Shown: positions 9,401 through 17,119 of the stretch, one piece after another | Numbering within the stretch: the first letter of the stretch is position 1 | Layout: every line of letters starts with the position of its first letter | Source of the DNA: JAGVJT01 sp964471225 | Lineage (GTDB): Bacteria > Pseudomonadota > Gammaproteobacteria > Legionellales > Legionellaceae | Assembly (NCBI GenBank): GCA_964471225.1 | Contig: CAYYEZ010000052.1 | Location: 1 to 33,568, forward strand | Length of the DNA: 33,568 nt | Direction of reading: 5' to 3' | Made by a program: the position numbers and the translations under genes | The notes under the pieces: generated by a model | What the model was told of the DNA's origin: nothing | Database searches by the model: none | The model's input: only the letters and a program-made list of their open reading frames with translations

Positions 9401-11291
9401 TGGTATGCTGTTGTCTAAGCATATCAAATTGATTGCGGCTTTTAACCATCAACATATTTTTGTTGACCCTAATCCTGATGTGCTAGTGAGTTTTAAAGAG
9501 CGTGAACGTTTGTTCCATCTGCCTCGCTCGACTTGGGAAGACTATAAAGTATCGTTGATTTCAACGGGAGGTGGCGTATTTAGCCGCTCTGCAAAAGCGA
9601 TTCCAGTCAGTAAAGAAATGAAGCATCTTTTTGGTATCAAACAATCTTTGATTGAGCCTAATGAGTTAATTCGTATCATCCTTCAATCTAAAGTTGATTT
9701 ATTATGGAGTGCGGGTATCGGCACCTTCGTGAAAGCGCAAAAAGAAACGCACACGGAAGTTGGAGATAAGACCAATGATGCGATTCGTATCAATGCGAAT
9801 CAGTTGCATGCTCGGGTTGTCGGCGAGGGTGGTAATCTGGGATTCACTCAATTAGCACGTGCTGAGTATGCTTTGCATGGTGGTTTAATTTATACCGACT
9901 TTATTGATAACTCTGCGGGTGTGAGTTGCTCAGATAAAGAAGTCAATATTAAGATTCTCTTGCATCATATTACAAAATCTGGTGCTTTATCATTTCAAAA
10001 ACGTAATGAATTACTTACGGCAATGACTGCTGAGGTCTCGAATCTTGTGTTGCGTGATAATTATCTACAAACACGTGCAATCAGTGTGTTAGCGAAACAA
10101 GCACCTGCTGCTGTAGATTTACATATTCGCTATCTTAATACGATAGAGCAAGAAGGAAAATTAGACAGGGCGCTTGATTATATCCCGGATGAAAAAACAT
10201 TACTGGATCGGAAGCAGCATGGCAAAGGCTTGACTATGCCTGAAATTTCAGTGCTCTTGTCTCAAAGTAAAATTCACCTTAAAGAAAGTATCTTAGCGTC
10301 TAATGTACCTGAAGATCCATTTCTTGAGTATTACTTGTTGACAGCGTTTCCAAAGCCTTTGCAAGAGCGTTACGCTTCAGAAATGCTAATGCATCCATTG
10401 AAGCGCGAAATTATTGCAACGCGACTGAGTAATATGCTGGTGAACGAAGTTGGATTTACTTTTGTTTATCGCATGCAAGATGAAACAGGTGCACCTGTGG
10501 CCTCAATTATGCGAGCCTATATGATTGCTCGTGCCGTCTTGAATATGGAATCAATTTGGGAAGATATAGAGTTATTAGATAATCAAATTGATGCCAAAAA
10601 ACAAACCGAACTGATGATTGTTTGTGTGAGACTGTTGCGTCGAACCACGCGTTGGTTTTTAAGACGAAAGCGTACGCACTTAGATATCACTGAGACAGTG
10701 AAACGTTATCAGTCTGGTGTTGCTCAAATCAAAAAAGCAATTCCTAAAGTGTTTGGCGAAACACAAAATCGGCATTATACAGAGTATTTTGAGGGGTATA
10801 AGAGCATCGGTTTGTCGAGTCGCTTAGCGCATGATTTAACAAGCATACGTGCGTTGTTTTCTTCGATGGATATCATTGAGGTCGCACATGAGCATGGTCT
10901 TGATGTTATCAAAGTGGCTGAGGTTTATTTTGGTATTGGTGAGTTTTTAGATTTGACATGGATTCGTTCCCATGTGATCGCGCACCCTGCAGAAAATCAT
11001 TGGGAAGCTTTATCGCGTGAAGCGCTGCGTGATGATTTAGATTGGCAACAACGTCAATTAACATCAGGCATTATCAGTAAGGCTTTAAAGAAAAATGCAT
11101 TGATGAGTTGTTTTCACGAGTGGTCTAACGAGCATGTCGGGTTAATTAAACGTTGGCAGCATATATTGACGAACTTACGCTCAAGCAATACATTAAACTA
11201 CACCATGTTTTTTGTGGCGACGCGAGAGTTACTCGATTTAACACAAACCACCATGCAAGTTGCGGGTGAAGACGAATGGCTAGAGGAGTAA
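6408..11291 (+). CDS. gdhB: NAD-dependent glutamate dehydrogenase, giant L-GDH180 type
   Basis: The 1627-residue cytoplasmic enzyme oxidises L-glutamate to 2-oxoglutarate with NAD+ and releases ammonia. Its length fits the 180-kDa class. The N-terminal half (about 1-700) carries ACT-like regulatory modules, for example the DDAPFLVDSLRMTV segment. The catalytic core begins near 780 and contains VARGGLRWSDR (815-825), LGLMKAQQVKNS with the candidate substrate lysines, and PSGAKGGF, whose K853 corresponds to the catalytic lysine of PxGGxKGG in other GDHs. A nucleotide-binding segment with VVGIGDMAGDVFGNGM follows, then a long helical C-terminal domain. The gene lies 144 bp from the divergent barrel gene and has its own promoter-like elements. 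The cytochrome b561 gene abuts its stop codon. The role fits growth on amino acids. The symbol follows common use for this class and may differ between annotations. Confidence 0.97.
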   Translation: MTHKFEEGKEAILEAVIACLKTKIKIKSELQLCGEFVRQFYGTVALEDLSLWTPENLCGAAMHFWRAIQTRKPLETKICIYNPDEARDGWETSHTVIEVITDDAPFLVDSLRMTVNRLGLSSHLVIHMGGIRLSRNSKHEVAEIYPKRGEIVADMQVEAPIFMEIDKQTSQAMLQVLQETLTKVLIDNRAVVEDWKSMRERIHESILELDRAPATLDTAEVEETKLFLKWIEDHHFTFLGVRDYKLVQKGHETLLQPVMETGLGVLRASLVGQTSARNLSAMTPEAQELSLSPHILVMSKTNTRATVHRDAYTDYIGIKRFNAQGQVVGERRIIGLYTSAAYNTNPKHIPFLRHKVALIMQNSLLNPRSHAGKVLLNILETFPRDDLIQATEEELLEMSMGIFHMQERRRIRMFARMDVYGRFISCLVYVPKERFNTELRHAMQDVLQASFNAQEITFTTYFSESVLARIHYIIRINPHDKTRYDFKAVEKKLIEVGRSWNDDLSYHLLETFDEEKANHLFSKYKSAFSAVYTSSFTPQVAVTDIRYIEALTEAEPLGINFFQSENSSSNCYKIKLYQRDTTLALSDVLPLLENLGLRAISERPYVLKFADDKEVWIIEFTLVYVHPHTFRLEELQTIFRDTFRNLWFGKAENDGFNQLVLAASLTWREVSMLRAYAKYFKQIGFIFSQDYIETALYKNAHIAKKIANMFELRFSPKKVEHRDKAVHAVEQEIIADLEHVTNLDEDKIIRQYLHAIMATLRTNFYQTTLDNQVKTYISIKLDSKRIPGIPKPSPMFEIFVYAPTFEGVHLRCAKVARGGLRWSDRKEDFRTEILGLMKAQQVKNSVIVPSGAKGGFVAKALPAQGSREEILNEGIHCYQQFIRGLLDITDNYQDSVLVKPKQVLCYDEDDPYLVVAADKGTATFSDIANAISQEYDFWLGDAFASGGSQGYDHKKMGITAKGAWESVKRHFYEMNIDTQHTDFTVVGIGDMAGDVFGNGMLLSKHIKLIAAFNHQHIFVDPNPDVLVSFKERERLFHLPRSTWEDYKVSLISTGGGVFSRSAKAIPVSKEMKHLFGIKQSLIEPNELIRIILQSKVDLLWSAGIGTFVKAQKETHTEVGDKTNDAIRINANQLHARVVGEGGNLGFTQLARAEYALHGGLIYTDFIDNSAGVSCSDKEVNIKILLHHITKSGALSFQKRNELLTAMTAEVSNLVLRDNYLQTRAISVLAKQAPAAVDLHIRYLNTIEQEGKLDRALDYIPDEKTLLDRKQHGKGLTMPEISVLLSQSKIHLKESILASNVPEDPFLEYYLLTAFPKPLQERYASEMLMHPLKREIIATRLSNMLVNEVGFTFVYRMQDETGAPVASIMRAYMIARAVLNMESIWEDIELLDNQIDAKKQTELMIVCVRLLRRTTRWFLRRKRTHLDITETVKRYQSGVAQIKKAIPKVFGETQNRHYTEYFEGYKSIGLSSRLAHDLTSIRALFSSMDIIEVAHEHGLDVIKVAEVYFGIGEFLDLTWIRSHVIAHPAENHWEALSREALRDDLDWQQRQLTSGIISKALKKNALMSCFHEWSNEHVGLIKRWQHILTNLRSSNTLNYTMFFVATRELLDLTQTTMQVAGEDEWLEE

Positions 11292-11825
11292 ATGAGAGTG
11301 CAAAATCATACGGATGTGAATGTGTACCACCCTTTTTCAAAGGCACTACATTGGTTGATAGCTTTGCTTGTTGTCACACTTTTGATTGTTGGATTTATGT
11401 TAGAGGATTTGTCTCCTATTGCATATACTTTGCATAAATCCTTCGGTCTTGTGGTACTGGGATTGATGATTTGCCGAGTCCTTTGGATTCGGCATGTCGG
11501 ACGCCCAGCTCTGCCTCAGGTGATGCCTGCTTGGGAAAAGTTTTTCGCGCGAGCGATACAGCATTGTCTCTACCTTTCCCTTATCATGATGCCTATTGCT
11601 GGATGGATCATGTCGACAGCTTCGGGTCATATCCCAGAGTTTTTTGGCTTGTTTCCATTTCCATGTCCAGGTATTACAGAAGATAAAGCGTTGGCTGAGT
11701 TGATGGAAGAGATCCACAATACAACGGCCTGGATTATCTTAGGTTTGCTTTTTTTCCATGTTGCTGGTGCTTTAAAGCATCATTTTTGGGATAAAGACAA
11801 TATGCTGAAAAAGATGTGGTTTTAG
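11292..11825 (+). CDS. cytochrome b561-type di-heme membrane protein
   Basis: The 177-residue protein has four hydrophobic helices and the conserved histidines of bacterial cytochrome b561 (YodB/CybB type): one in KALHWLIALL, HKSFG in the second helix, QHCLYLSL in the third and FFHVAGALKHHF in the fourth. These ligate two b hemes in the inner membrane. The family passes electrons from quinol, and some members reduce superoxide. The ATG directly follows the TAA of the glutamate dehydrogenase gene, and GAGGAG at its end serves as ribosome site, so the two are translationally coupled. The stop codon overlaps the convergent kinase-like gene by 4 bp. Confidence 0.92.
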   Translation: MRVQNHTDVNVYHPFSKALHWLIALLVVTLLIVGFMLEDLSPIAYTLHKSFGLVVLGLMICRVLWIRHVGRPALPQVMPAWEKFFARAIQHCLYLSLIMMPIAGWIMSTASGHIPEFFGLFPFPCPGITEDKALAELMEEIHNTTAWIILGLLFFHVAGALKHHFWDKDNMLKKMWF

Positions 11826-12964
11826 TTCCCTTGTAATGGCGAGATTTGAGTGGTCAGTTCGCGCGAATATTGTACTTGGCTGATCACTTTACATAAACCA
11901 ATACAACGCATGAATCCTGACATCCATCCTTTTGAAAAGGATGGATTATCACTTGCGTCATTGAGAGCGCTTTCGATTTCATCTATAGACCGAGCCTGGT
12001 TTATTTTCCCTATTAACTTTTCAGCATAATCAACTTTACGCCCTACGACAAGCTCATTTCTAAACCACTTAGTTAGTCGTGATGCAGTAAATTTTCGATT
12101 TTCATCCATCGAGCCTCTAGAGTCGATATATTTTTGTAGCTCTTCTGTGCATGCATTTTTAACCCCACTCAAGCTAAGGGGTTGTTTATCTTCAAGAGAC
12201 TGTATCGCGTCATTTTTTATTTCTGCATCATATGCATTGGAGAGCTGTGCTAAAAGCGTCGGATCGTTATTCAAAAAATCAACATTCGAAATATCTGGCC
12301 GATGTGCTCGAATGAACAAAAGAGCTCGAGTCGTCATGAGTGTTTTCGGGAGCATGGATTTTTTATCTTTTAAAATCCGATCATCAATTCCATCACGATG
12401 TACTGATTCCCAAGCCTCATTACTTACGATACTTTTTCTGCGCGCATAACGATGAAGACACTGGTCTTCTTTTTCTTCTAAAGTTAACGCCATACCGACA
12501 TCGACGCAGACTACTTTGTTCTCAGCGGTGACAATTAAGTTTCCTGGAATTGATGCATCGATAATAATACGACCTGTTCGATTGTAAATACCAAGAAGCG
12601 CACGCGCTATCGTCTCATCTTCTTCATTTTGGATATCTGTGTTCATCATTGCATTTCTATACGACATTCTATCGATTTCTACGTCTTCTTCTGTACACGT
12701 CGTTGTAGGACTATATTTAGTCTTTACATAAGGGCAAGTCCAGCCTTGGCATTCCTTACCATCGATAATAAGTGTGACTACTTTTGCTTTCGGTTTGAGT
12801 GTTGGATTGAAGAGGTTCCAGAGGCGCACAGAACGTTCTGGACTATCGGTAGTAAACTTATCGTTCATCACACGCTTAAATACAAGACGGGATTCAGGGT
12901 TGACATAAGCTACGTTGAATCCTCCGCCGGCTAGGAGTAGCCAATTATCTGTTTCAGAAGACAT
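11822..12964 (-). CDS. protein kinase-like protein, candidate secreted effector
   Basis: The 380-residue soluble protein has no signal peptide. The N-terminal part looks like a divergent kinase fold: a glycine-rich loop LAGGGFNVAY (residues 11-20), a following strand with a VAIK-type lysine at K30 (RLVFKRV), a catalytic-loop-like stretch IIDASIPGNLIV with D136 and N142, and a metal-binding D-x-G as VCVDVG (D155). Spacing between D136 and N142 is one residue longer than in canonical HRDxxxxN loops. The C-terminal 200 residues are helical and unrecognised. Divergent kinases of this kind are common among Legionella and Coxiella effectors, so an effector role is plausible but unproved; a pseudokinase is equally possible. 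AAGGAAG lies 5 bases before the ATG. It follows the yccA terminator, so it has its own promoter. Confidence 0.6.
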   Translation of the reverse strand: MSSETDNWLLLAGGGFNVAYVNPESRLVFKRVMNDKFTTDSPERSVRLWNLFNPTLKPKAKVVTLIIDGKECQGWTCPYVKTKYSPTTTCTEEDVEIDRMSYRNAMMNTDIQNEEDETIARALLGIYNRTGRIIIDASIPGNLIVTAENKVVCVDVGMALTLEEKEDQCLHRYARRKSIVSNEAWESVHRDGIDDRILKDKKSMLPKTLMTTRALLFIRAHRPDISNVDFLNNDPTLLAQLSNAYDAEIKNDAIQSLEDKQPLSLSGVKNACTEELQKYIDSRGSMDENRKFTASRLTKWFRNELVVGRKVDYAEKLIGKINQARSIDEIESALNDASDNPSFSKGWMSGFMRCIGLCKVISQVQYSRELTTQISPLQGN

Positions 12965-13043
12965 AATGACTTCCTTTTAGATCCGTTTGATTTGCTTAGC
13001 TTAAGTTTAGACCAAGTTTCGATGAAAATTTTTACCAATAGAT

Positions 13044-13082
13044 TAAACAAAAAACCCCGGAGCTTCCGGGGTTTTTTGTTTA
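13044..13082 (-). terminator. strong rho-independent terminator
   Basis: Two 17-base arms (13044-13060 and 13066-13082) are perfectly complementary around the 5-base loop AGCTT. The stem has a CCCCGG/CCGGGG core flanked by A6 and T6 runs, so it can work in both directions. It lies 12 bases past the yccA stop and ends that transcript before the kinase-like gene. Confidence 0.95.
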
Positions 13083-13094
13083 AAGGGGATATAC

Positions 13095-13772
13095 TTAATC
13101 GCGATTCGAAGAAAACGCGCTCAAAATATTAAGTAAGCTAATGAATAAGTTGTAAATTGAGACAAACAGAGAAATCGTCGCCATGATGTAGTTTCGCTCG
13201 CCACCATGAATGATTTCACTTGTTTGGAATAAGATAGACCCTGATGCGATGAGCATAAAGGCTGCTGAAATCATGAGCTGTAACGCAGGCATTTGAAAGA
13301 AAATACCAGCTATCATCGCAAGTAAGGCCACCATGCTGGCAGCAAAAAGAAAACCACCTAAGTAGCTGAAATCTTTACGCGTAGTCAATGCGTAGCCTGA
13401 CAAAGTTAAGAAAATCAAGCCTGTACCGCCCAGCGCTGTACCAATAAGTTGCCCACCGTTTGAGAAGTTAGCTACATAAAGATTCAAAATGGGGCCTAAA
13501 GCAAAACCCATAAAACCTGTGAATCCAAAGACGGAAAGTAGACCCATCGGACTATTTCTCAATGCGCTTGTTAAGAAAATTAGCCCATAAGAGCCTGCAA
13601 TAAACAAAATGGGGTGAATGGGACGTATATGCATCGCGGATGAGACGTAAGCCATGAGTGCACTAAATAAAAAGGCCATACTGAGCAACAAATAAGTGTT
13701 TCGTAAAACCTTATTCGTTGCGAGAATGGATTCGGTTGTCTGTGTTAGCACAGAGGTTTGATTTCTATTCAT
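13095..13772 (-). CDS. yccA: Bax inhibitor-1/YccA family inner-membrane protein
   Basis: The 225-residue protein has seven hydrophobic segments after a short cytoplasmic N-terminus (residues 1-24), the standard layout of the BI-1/TMBIM family. Typical features are the FGFTGFMGFALGPIL segment in the middle, the DFSYLGGFLFAA stretch and the C-terminal IYNLFISLLNIL helix. In E. coli YccA binds and restrains the membrane protease FtsH; a Ca2+/H+ leak function is known for other members. It is transcribed alone. TGGAGCAG lies just before the ATG and the gene ends at a strong terminator. Confidence 0.9.
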   Translation of the reverse strand: MNRNQTSVLTQTTESILATNKVLRNTYLLLSMAFLFSALMAYVSSAMHIRPIHPILFIAGSYGLIFLTSALRNSPMGLLSVFGFTGFMGFALGPILNLYVANFSNGGQLIGTALGGTGLIFLTLSGYALTTRKDFSYLGGFLFAASMVALLAMIAGIFFQMPALQLMISAAFMLIASGSILFQTSEIIHGGERNYIMATISLFVSIYNLFISLLNILSAFSSNRD

Positions 13773-13806
13773 ATCTGCTCCAGGTCGTTGAATATTACTA
13801 TGATAC

Positions 13807-13836
13807 TTAATATGGGGATGTTCCTATAAATTTCAA
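13807..13836 (-). promoter_or_regulatory. predicted promoter of yccA
   Basis: On the minus strand TTGAAA (13831-13836) and TATTAA (13807-13812) are 18 bases apart, giving a start near 13800 and a leader of about 28 bases. Confidence 0.35.
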
Positions 13837-13878
13837 TAGGATTCTTATGATCTCTAGTCTATCTGGATGTCTCTTAGG

Positions 13879-13899
13879 GCGCAAGTGGTGCGCTTTTTT
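13879..13899 (+). terminator. short GC hairpin with T6 in the amidase leader
   Basis: GCGCA (13879-13883) pairs with TGCGC (13889-13893) and six T follow. Two G-U pairs and an A-U pair could lengthen the stem in RNA. No plus-strand gene ends nearby, so if it works it would act as an attenuator in the leader of the amidase gene 44 bases downstream. The stem is short, so this is tentative. Confidence 0.3.
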
Positions 13900-13942
13900 A
13901 AGATTTGGAGTATGATGATTGCTTTACTCCACAGAGTCTACT

Positions 13943-14755
13943 ATGAGCAAAATTGCTTTGTTGCAGTTGACGACAGGCTGCAGCATTGAACAAAATTTAA
14001 TGCATATTGGTCGGTATGTTGAGGATGCTGTAGAAGCTGGGGCTGTTTTAATTGTACTTCCTGAAAATTGTGCGTTTATGGGGCAAAAAGATTTTCCCTT
14101 ACATACGATTGCAGAAAATAAAGGCGACGGTCGGATTCAAGCTTATCTTAGCCAATTATCAAAGCGCTTCGGTGTTTGGATTATCGCCGGAACAATACCG
14201 ACTAAAGCTCATGCAGACCGAGTCAGGGCAAGTTCGTTAGTTTTTGACCATCAAGGAAAACTTGTCGCGTGTTATGACAAGATTCATTTGTTTGATGTAG
14301 CGGTGCCAGAAGGTGAGGTACACCAAGAGTCACTTCGTGTTGAGCCGGGATTTTCCGTGGTCACAGTTGATACGCCTGTAGGTTGTGTGGGTCTTAGTGT
14401 ATGCTACGATCTTCGATTCGCTGAGCTTTATCGACAATTGGTATTGAAAGGTGCTCAGATTTTTACTGTTCCAGCTGCGTTTACCGCCATCACGGGACAA
14501 GCGCATTGGGAAGTGTTGCTGCGCGCGAGAGCAATTGAAAATTTATGCTATGTTTTGGCCCCCAATCAATCCGGACAACACGAAAATGGCCGGCATACAC
14601 ATGGTCACAGCATGGTTGTTGATCCCTGGGGGAAAGTGATCGCATGTCAAGAAGAGGGGAATGGTGCTCTAATTGCTGAAATTGAGCTCTCTTATCTTAA
14701 AACCTTGCGACAACAATTTCCGTGTAATGAACATCATATAATGGGTAATGTATGA
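13943..14755 (+). CDS. nitrilase-superfamily amidase (Nit1/deaminated glutathione amidase type)
   Basis: The 270-residue protein has the Glu-Lys-Cys triad of carbon-nitrogen hydrolases: E41 in VLPENCAFMG, K113 in CYDKIHLFD and C154 in LSVCYDLRFAELYR. The LPENCAFMG and KIHLFDV signatures point to the Nit1/YbeM branch, which repairs deaminated glutathione by hydrolysing its amide. Substrate assignment rests on these motifs only. The ATG at 13943 is chosen over a TTG at 13919 because the core strand MSKIALLQL begins there. The last four bases overlap the tldD start (ATGA), so the two are co-translated. The same nitrilase-tldD order occurs in many gammaproteobacteria. Confidence 0.92.
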   Translation: MSKIALLQLTTGCSIEQNLMHIGRYVEDAVEAGAVLIVLPENCAFMGQKDFPLHTIAENKGDGRIQAYLSQLSKRFGVWIIAGTIPTKAHADRVRASSLVFDHQGKLVACYDKIHLFDVAVPEGEVHQESLRVEPGFSVVTVDTPVGCVGLSVCYDLRFAELYRQLVLKGAQIFTVPAAFTAITGQAHWEVLLRARAIENLCYVLAPNQSGQHENGRHTHGHSMVVDPWGKVIACQEEGNGALIAEIELSYLKTLRQQFPCNEHHIMGNV

Positions 14756-16194
14756 CCTCCACTTTAGAATTTGCAAAAAATACGCTTTTGAAATCCAGTG
14801 ATTTAGATGATCACCGTCTTAAAAAGATGCTCGAGTTACTCCAGCATCCCCACGTCGATGATGGAGATTTGTATTTTCAATGTTCTAGTTATGAGTCTTG
14901 GTACTTAGAGGATTCCGAAGTTAAAAATGGCAGCTTTAGCATTGATAAAGGGGTCGGAATTCGTGCAGTGAGTGGTGAAAAAACAGGCTTTGCTTATTGC
15001 GATGATATTGCAGCTCCCGCCATTGAGCGCGCCATGTCGGCCGCTCGCTCCATTGCCTTATCGACTACGCCTAAAACGATGCCTGTCAATACGTCGTATG
15101 AGGCTATCACGCGCTATGAGGCGATGAATCCCATCGACGGGATGACTAAGCTTGAAAAAATTATGTTGTTGGAGGCGATTGATAAAGAGGCTCGTCGTCT
15201 TGACCCAAGGGTGATTCAAGTGAATGCGTCACTTTCTGGTAGTTATGAAGTGGTATTGATTGCTGATTTGCATGGTCGATTCACAGCGGATGTCAGACCA
15301 CTAGTGAGTATCCATGTGAATGTAATCGTTGAGTCTAACGGACGCCGAGAGTCTGCGCGTTCCGGTGGAGGCGGACGTGTGGGTTATTCGTATTTTCTTG
15401 AAGAAGAGCGCGCACTTGCTTATGCAAGAGAGGCTGTTAGAGAGGCATTGGTGAATTTAGATGCAGGACCTGCTCCCGCTGGCACCATGCCTGTGGTGCT
15501 TGGTCCTGGTTGGCCTGGAGTACTGTTACACGAAGCCGTCGGGCATGGTTTAGAAGGTGATTTCAACCGAAAAGGTTTGTCCGCTTTTTCCGGACGTCTT
15601 GGACAGCAAGTAGCTGCTAAAGGGGTGACGGTTGTGGATGATGGGACATTATTAAACCGGCGAGGTTCGTTGACAGTAGATGACGAAGGGACGCCTTCGC
15701 AATGTACGACATTAATCGATGATGGTGTTCTCGTCAATTATATGCAGGATAAGCTCAATGCAAAACTTATGAAGATGCAACCGACCGGAAACTGCCGTCG
15801 TGAGTCTTATGCACATTTGCCTATTCCTCGTATGACCAATACATACATGCTCGCTGGACAATATTCTCCAGAAGAAATTATCCGTTCTGTGAAACAGGGG
15901 CTTTATGCTGTGAATTTCTCCGGAGGTCAAGTAGATATCACCTCCGGTCAGTTTGTGTTCACGACTAGCGAGGCTTATTTAATCGAAAATGGTCAAATTA
16001 CGAGGCCTGTGAAAGGGGCTACTTTAATTGGTAATGGCCCTGAAGTGATGCAAAAAATTAGCATGATAGGAAACGACTTAAAGCTTGATCTTGGGACTGG
16101 TGTTTGCGGTAAAGAGGGTCAATCGGTGCCGGTTGGTGTGGGCCAACCGACTTTAAAAATTGATGCAATTACAGTCGGTGGCACAGGCGCTTAA
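14752..16194 (+). CDS. tldD: metalloprotease TldD
   Basis: The 480-residue cytoplasmic protein is full length for TldD. It carries the zinc motif HEAVGH (H260-H265) inside VLLHEAVGHGLEGD and the conserved cysteine near the C-terminus (C452 in GTGVCGKEG), both needed in the TldD/TldE heterodimer. TldD/E degrades unfolded peptides, takes part in microcin B17 maturation and processing, and influences CcdA antitoxin turnover in E. coli. The partner gene tldE (pmbA) is not in this window. The start overlaps the amidase stop by 4 bp. The stop codon overlaps the convergent ygfZ stop by 4 bp. Confidence 0.97.
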   Translation: MTSTLEFAKNTLLKSSDLDDHRLKKMLELLQHPHVDDGDLYFQCSSYESWYLEDSEVKNGSFSIDKGVGIRAVSGEKTGFAYCDDIAAPAIERAMSAARSIALSTTPKTMPVNTSYEAITRYEAMNPIDGMTKLEKIMLLEAIDKEARRLDPRVIQVNASLSGSYEVVLIADLHGRFTADVRPLVSIHVNVIVESNGRRESARSGGGGRVGYSYFLEEERALAYAREAVREALVNLDAGPAPAGTMPVVLGPGWPGVLLHEAVGHGLEGDFNRKGLSAFSGRLGQQVAAKGVTVVDDGTLLNRRGSLTVDDEGTPSQCTTLIDDGVLVNYMQDKLNAKLMKMQPTGNCRRESYAHLPIPRMTNTYMLAGQYSPEEIIRSVKQGLYAVNFSGGQVDITSGQFVFTTSEAYLIENGQITRPVKGATLIGNGPEVMQKISMIGNDLKLDLGTGVCGKEGQSVPVGVGQPTLKIDAITVGGTGA

Positions 16195-17051
16195 TAGAGT
16201 CCTAGCGATTGGAGCATGACGGTGTCTTGGTGAGAGCCAAATCGAACAAGGTTCGGGTGCTCTAATAGTAAACTTGCTGAGATGAGGTATTGATTTTCAT
16301 CTATCTTGCAGCAGTCTACCAGCTCACCTAACGATTGCCCGTCTGTATCTTCAATCTGCATCCCAGGAGTTAGGGGCTCTTTTGAGTCAACTTGATACTG
16401 TACCAGGTGGTGTTTCAGTGTTGCGCGGTAATGAGTGCGCGCAATAATTTCTTGTCCACGATAACAGCCTTTGTTGAAAGAAAGATAGGGTGTTTCTTGC
16501 AAATTCAAGCGATGGGGTAAAAATTGTTCGCTTGTGTTCGGATAAATTTCAATTTCACCTCGTCTTAATTTTGCCTCATGCCAGGCTTCGGTGTTTTCGT
16601 TTGCAGAAAGTGTTGCAGCAAACGAGCGCGTCATGAGCAAAAGATAGAATGGTGGTTGAATACAGCCAATCACATAGTCTTCTGTTGCAAGACAAGTATA
16701 AGGCAAATTAGGACATGGAAAGGGTAAAGTTTGCTCTTCTTCATGCCAGTACCCCATGAGACAAAGTTCTTTTTCCTGACTCAGTTGAACACGTGAAAAT
16801 TGTGCTGGCTTGGCAAGTACACGTGTTACTTTTTCGGCAAGTGTTTCGGGTAAAATTAAATAAAGCGCATCACGCCATTGAAAAACTTCCATGAGGCTCG
16901 TGATGCGTCCTTGTAAATTGCAAAGCGCTGCGGGTTGGTAGTGTGTTTCAGTGACTTGACGAATGTCTGCGGTCAGTTGGCCTTGTAGAAAATTTGCCGC
17001 CTCTGCTCCTTGTAGTTTGAGTGCAGTCAGATAAGAAAGATGAAATAACAT
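16191..17051 (-). CDS. ygfZ: folate-binding YgfZ family protein
   Basis: The 286-residue protein resembles the GcvT fold of YgfZ/IBA57, which helps assemble or repair Fe-S enzymes using a tetrahydrofolate-type cofactor. The family signature KGCYxGQE is present as KGCYRGQE (194-201), with the essential cysteine at C196. The N-terminus LKLQGAEAANFLQGQL is also typical. The frame is open farther upstream to 17294, but those 81 residues have no similarity to the family and lie antisense to sdhE, so the ATG at 17051 is taken; no strong ribosome site precedes it. It is divergent from sdhE, which serves the Fe-S/flavin enzyme succinate dehydrogenase. Confidence 0.93.
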   Translation of the reverse strand: MLFHLSYLTALKLQGAEAANFLQGQLTADIRQVTETHYQPAALCNLQGRITSLMEVFQWRDALYLILPETLAEKVTRVLAKPAQFSRVQLSQEKELCLMGYWHEEEQTLPFPCPNLPYTCLATEDYVIGCIQPPFYLLLMTRSFAATLSANENTEAWHEAKLRRGEIEIYPNTSEQFLPHRLNLQETPYLSFNKGCYRGQEIIARTHYRATLKHHLVQYQVDSKEPLTPGMQIEDTDGQSLGELVDCCKIDENQYLISASLLLEHPNLVRFGSHQDTVMLQSLGLY

Positions 17052-17061
17052 GATGAGATTG

Positions 17062-17091
17062 TTGATGGTAAACGTATCGATAGTGTAACAT
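17062..17091 (+). promoter_or_regulatory. predicted promoter of the sdhE-ygfX-ccm run
   Basis: TTGATG (17062-17067) and TAACAT (17086-17091) are 18 bases apart, in the 68-bp gap between the divergent ygfZ and sdhE. It would start transcription near 17098. Confidence 0.4.
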
Positions 17092-17101
17092 GTATCGATA
17101 G
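17074..17101. repeat. two GTATCGATAG direct repeats in the ygfZ/sdhE gap
   Basis: GTATCGATAG occurs at 17074-17083 and 17092-17101, an 18-bp period. Each copy contains the 8-bp palindrome TATCGATA. They flank the predicted -10 box of sdhE, so they look like paired operator sites that could control both directions. Confidence 0.5.
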
Positions 17102-17119
17102 AAGCTGTATGCGAGAAAC

